Shown in pieces: positions 15,101 to 16,071 of a DNA stretch of 16,071 bases. The position numbers and the translations under genes are program-made. The DNA comes from DASPWV01 sp046727855. GTDB taxonomy: Bacteria; Acidobacteriota; Vicinamibacteria; Vicinamibacterales; UBA2999. Numbering within the stretch: the first letter of the stretch is position 1; each line of letters begins with the position of its first letter. The DNA lies in assembly GCA_046727855.1 (NCBI GenBank), contig JBKPDL010000021.1:1-16071 (forward strand). The letters are read 5' to 3'. Under the pieces are notes generated by a model. The model was not told the origin of the DNA, did not search any database, and saw nothing but the letters and a program-made list of their open reading frames with translations.

Positions 15101-15673
15101 ACTGCCATCGCGCTTCCGTTCTCGTCTTTCGACCACGAGCGGGATCTCCGTGACGGTGGCGTGCGGCGGAACGGTGAGCACGTAGAGCAGCTGCGAGTCG
15201 GCGGATGCAGCTGGGAGCCCCTCGCGCGGCTTGCGTTTGACGCCGTCGAGGGCGAGCTCCCACTCCGGCGGCTTCGGCGCCGCGGGACGCGCCACACGAG
15301 GAACGCTGCCGATCGAACGATAGGACTCCGGCGTCGGGATGAACAGCTCGTGGTCTTCCAGATCCTTGAAGTCCATCAGCACGCGCGTGCCGGCGGGAAG
15401 CTGGCGCAGCCATCCGCTCTCCTCCGCGCGTGCGGCGGTGGCCCACAGGTGCTTGCACGACGTGCCGCGATCCGAGAAGTAGGGACACGTGCACCACACG
15501 CGCAGACGATTTCCATCGACGCGCAGCCTGACCTCGTAGATGCCCGTCCCGTGAACCTTGGCTCTCACCGTGTCGGCGCTGCCCTGGACGATGTCGACGA
15601 GTTCGACGTAGTCCCATCCTCGTTCTTGCGCGTTGTGGGTGGTGTGCGGACGGAGCAGATCGAGCGCGGTCAT
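12161..15673 (-). CDS. SNF2-family helicase with N-terminal SWIM zinc finger
   Basis: A 1170-residue SNF2/RapA-type ATPase that would move along or remodel DNA-protein complexes. A SWIM zinc finger, CxC-x9-CxH (Cys61, Cys63, Cys73, His75), is near the N-terminus. A long middle region leads to the ATPase core: LADDMGLGKT with Walker Lys734, DEAQ box (827-830), LALTGTPVENHLGELQSL, and a helicase C domain with FSQFTTLL, SLKAGGVGLNLT, DPWWNPAVEAQAIDR and THRIGQ (1111-1116). All motifs for ATP hydrolysis are intact. Two stretches are foreign-looking: residues about 319-369, encoded by a duplicated dispersed repeat, and about 987-995 (ERGPEGPRY), encoded by a palindrome also found at 6991-7065. Both lie in linkers and keep the frame open. 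ATG 15673 has no obvious ribosome site. It is divergent from the DUF1559 gene; chromosomal housekeeping or defence roles are both possible. Confidence 0.92.
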   Translation of the reverse strand: MTALDLLRPHTTHNAQERGWDYVELVDIVQGSADTVRAKVHGTGIYEVRLRVDGNRLRVWCTCPYFSDRGTSCKHLWATAARAEESGWLRQLPAGTRVLMDFKDLEDHELFIPTPESYRSIGSVPRVARPAAPKPPEWELALDGVKRKPREGLPAASADSQLLYVLTVPPHATVTEIPLVVERRERKRDGSWGKPQPSRLTLSGIAYLPENDDRWALALIHATSAIPREGGPYGYGFTSQPLPVEYVKAPMLDMLLHRLCNTGRVRLRTGHPDDPQRAAKSDNDVTLAWEPGEPWRLRLVVTREEDTTADRGLGEERLVSPKLAADQKASEGGRSLAGTPASAAEGRFGEASPKLASDRGASEGGEVASGYRVDAFISRGERRVSVHDFALLTDSVAVLGNVAAPFDPVGGFAWARQLRSRGVIHIPLDSRRELVDSIAASGVEAITLPEDLQWQERTVAPRFRATIGAPTPWGTCAVDVVAEYETTRAPIDGSVRIVSGDGRVVYRRDLPAEQEALFTLKRHGVSFDAASAGDRYYNPHHGEHEVFINARKLSAFVHWLVAHGWLVEAEGLRYRSMNAPSLHIKSNIDWFELDAHDDSGAAIGLPELLKAIKSGNRLITLGDGTIGMLPEEWLAHVAPLVALGDTSETTVRFKPSQVALLDALLAAQPAVDWDDGFARAREQLQRFEGVRAEDAPPTFQGTLRGYQCEALGWMRFLRDFGFGGCLADDMGLGKTVMVLAMLEQRRLDPARAHKPSLVVLPRSLLFNWMSEASRFAPELRILDFAHAERHEAIDAIPDADLVLTTYGTLRRDVPALQNHHFDYVILDEAQAIKNAGTATAKAVRLLRADHRLALTGTPVENHLGELQSLFDFLNPGLLGRGDVFELRGITTIAESREHIARLAKGLRPFFLRRTKEQVAPELPSRTEETLYCELEADQRRLYNELRDHYRRVLLKKVERDGLAKSKLQIFEALLRLRQAACHTGLLERGPEGPRYTFDSKSNSAKFDLLLPRLKEVVEEGSKALVFSQFTTLLALLKSRLDEHGIVYEYLDGQTRDRAERVARFQEDENCALFLISLKAGGVGLNLTAAEYVFLLDPWWNPAVEAQAIDRTHRIGQSKPVFAYRLVAQNTVEERILELQSRKRALADAILEAGTGGLRGLQREDLELLLA
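12691..12714. repeat. GCGGACCT palindrome inside the SNF2 gene
   Basis: AGCGCGGACCT (12691-12701) and AGGTCCGCGCT (12704-12714) are perfect 11-bp inverted arms around TC. The unit matches the arms of the intergenic cluster at 6991-7065, including the preceding GT. It encodes part of ERGPEGPRY, just after RLRQAACHTGLL, where I expect related helicases to run almost straight to the SAK-x-D motif. Confidence 0.85.
14567..14717. repeat. Duplicated ~54-bp dispersed repeat inside the SNF2 gene
   Basis: Two direct copies (14567-14621 and 14664-14717) share GCTAGCGACCTCCC, GCCTTCGCTCGC and GGCGAGCTTCGGCGAG, with a variable middle. Copy 1 has one extra C. Between them lies a perfect 24-bp palindrome (14611-14634) centred on GGCC, overlapped by a GCGGCC-TTC-GGCCGC hairpin (14633-14647). 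On the minus strand the copies encode SPKLAADQKASEGG and SPKLASDRGASEGG. They look like an intergenic-type repeat captured as a protein linker. Confidence 0.85.
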
Positions 15674-15819
15674 AAGGCAGGAACGACGCGTCCCACTTTC
15701 AATTGTAGAGGGCGGTTGCGCACCAGTCGTGGCTAACCGCGCGAACGAAACATGGCCGAAACAACTCGCGGCGGTGCAGTCTCGTCTTCTTCTGTAAGGC
15801 GGTCGGCTCCCTCCCCCTC

Positions 15820-15895
15820 GGCGGACCCGGCCATAAGACGGAGGCTCACATGTTTGTCCAAGAGACGAGCATCGTCTCGTCGTGCCGGGTCCGCC
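15820..15895 (+). promoter_or_regulatory. Possible structured leader over the DUF1559 start
   Basis: Perfect 12-bp arms GGCGGACCCGGC (15820-15831) and GCCGGGTCCGCC (15884-15895) enclose the ribosome site and start codon. Inside is a second hairpin, GAGACGA-GCA-TCGTCTC (15862-15878). An upstream CTCGTCT (15781-15787) could instead pair with AGACGAG (15863-15869), giving two exclusive folds. The layout would suit control of translation, but no ligand motif is recognised. Confidence 0.45.
15840..15844 (+). promoter_or_regulatory. Ribosome binding site of the DUF1559 gene
   Basis: GGAGG lies five bases before ATG 15850. This is near-ideal spacing and fixes the start of a gene cut by the window edge. 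Confidence 0.75.
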
Positions 15896-16071
15896 GCCCC
15901 TCCCAACGTGGTTTTACGCTCATCGAGCTGCTCGTGGTCATCGCGATCATTGCCATCCTCATCGGCCTGCTCCTTCCCGCCGTTCAGAAGGTGCGCGAGG
16001 CTGCCAACCGCGCGCAATGCACCAACAACCTCAAGCAGATCGCTCTTGCCGCGATCAACTTTCACGACAGC
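15850..16071 (+). CDS. DUF1559 prepilin-like protein, 3' end outside window
   Basis: The first 74 residues of a type II pseudopilin-like protein of the DUF1559 family; the frame is open to the edge. A basic leader ends at QRG, and the processed helix begins FTLIELLVVIAIIAILIGLL with Glu at position +5. This is the signature for prepilin peptidase (cleavage Gly-Phe). It continues LLPAVQKVREAANRAQCTNN and LKQIALAAINFHDS, the diagnostic start of the DUF1559 region. The protein should be anchored in the inner membrane with its C-terminal domain outside. Such genes are expanded in Planctomycetes and also occur in some Acidobacteriota; the function is unknown. The leader of about 23 residues is longer than usual, and its codons lie within the inverted repeats of the mRNA leader. 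It is divergent from the SNF2 gene with a 176-bp spacer. Confidence 0.88.
   Translation, partial: MFVQETSIVSSCRVRRPSQRGFTLIELLVVIAIIAILIGLLLPAVQKVREAANRAQCTNNLKQIALAAINFHDS

Noticed and set aside
12161..15673. SNF2 gene as part of a known multi-gene defence system
   Set aside because: No methylase, nuclease or other defence partner is adjacent, and the SWIM-SNF2 architecture alone does not show such a role.
15733..16065. 110-codon minus-strand frame at the right edge
   Set aside because: It is antisense to the DUF1559 start, which has an ideal ribosome site and a prepilin motif.

Overview
The window is GC-rich bacterial DNA that most resembles Acidobacteriota, perhaps Vicinamibacteria. Three things point there: an orphan 8-TM MacB/FtsX-type permease (the acidobacterial duplicated orphan permease, ADOP, type), a carboxypeptidase-regulatory-domain TonB-dependent receptor of Oar type, and a cytochrome c fused to a copper monooxygenase-like domain. 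A prepilin-like DUF1559 gene, best known from Planctomycetes, starts at the right edge, so the assignment is an inference. No phage, IS transposase, CRISPR array, tRNA or rRNA was recognised.

Layout. 1-292 shows no gene. A minus-strand block (293-4711) reads from right to left: a secreted DUF1028 gene broken by a frameshift, then an AAA+ ATPase with a C-terminal membrane anchor, which overlaps the orphan permease by 4 bp (ATGA). A 500-bp spacer (4712-5213) holds two oppositely oriented CGCAGAT-type repeat runs flanking three successive hairpins. On the plus strand, 5214-6997 carries a two-gene NHEJ unit: a LigD-type ATP-dependent DNA ligase and a LigD-type primase-polymerase, joined by a GTGA overlap. 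It converges on a TonB-dependent receptor (7081-10269, minus) across a palindromic repeat cluster. The receptor is divergent from a cytochrome c/copper monooxygenase-like protein (10499-11881, plus), and the shared spacer contains three dyads resembling operators. A weak decayed remnant lies at about 11960-12153. A SWIM-finger SNF2 helicase (12161-15673, minus) is divergent from the truncated DUF1559 gene (15850-16071, plus).

How the genes may work together. The ligase and polymerase are the two catalytic halves of LigD end-joining repair; Ku and the phosphoesterase domain are not in the window. The AAA+ protein and permease are translationally coupled and may form a membrane machine. The receptor and cytochrome/monooxygenase share a control region and could form one outer-membrane/periplasmic function.

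The most striking theme is dispersed palindromic repeats. At least four kinds occur between genes. Two sets are embedded in frame inside the SNF2 gene: a GCGGACCT..AGGTCCGC palindrome that also sits at 6991-7065, and a duplicated roughly 54-bp element with a perfect 24-bp palindrome. No single undescribed system is proven here. The best candidates for follow-up are the AAA+/permease pair, the receptor/cytochrome operator region, the protein-coding repeat insertions and the leader structure of the DUF1559 gene.
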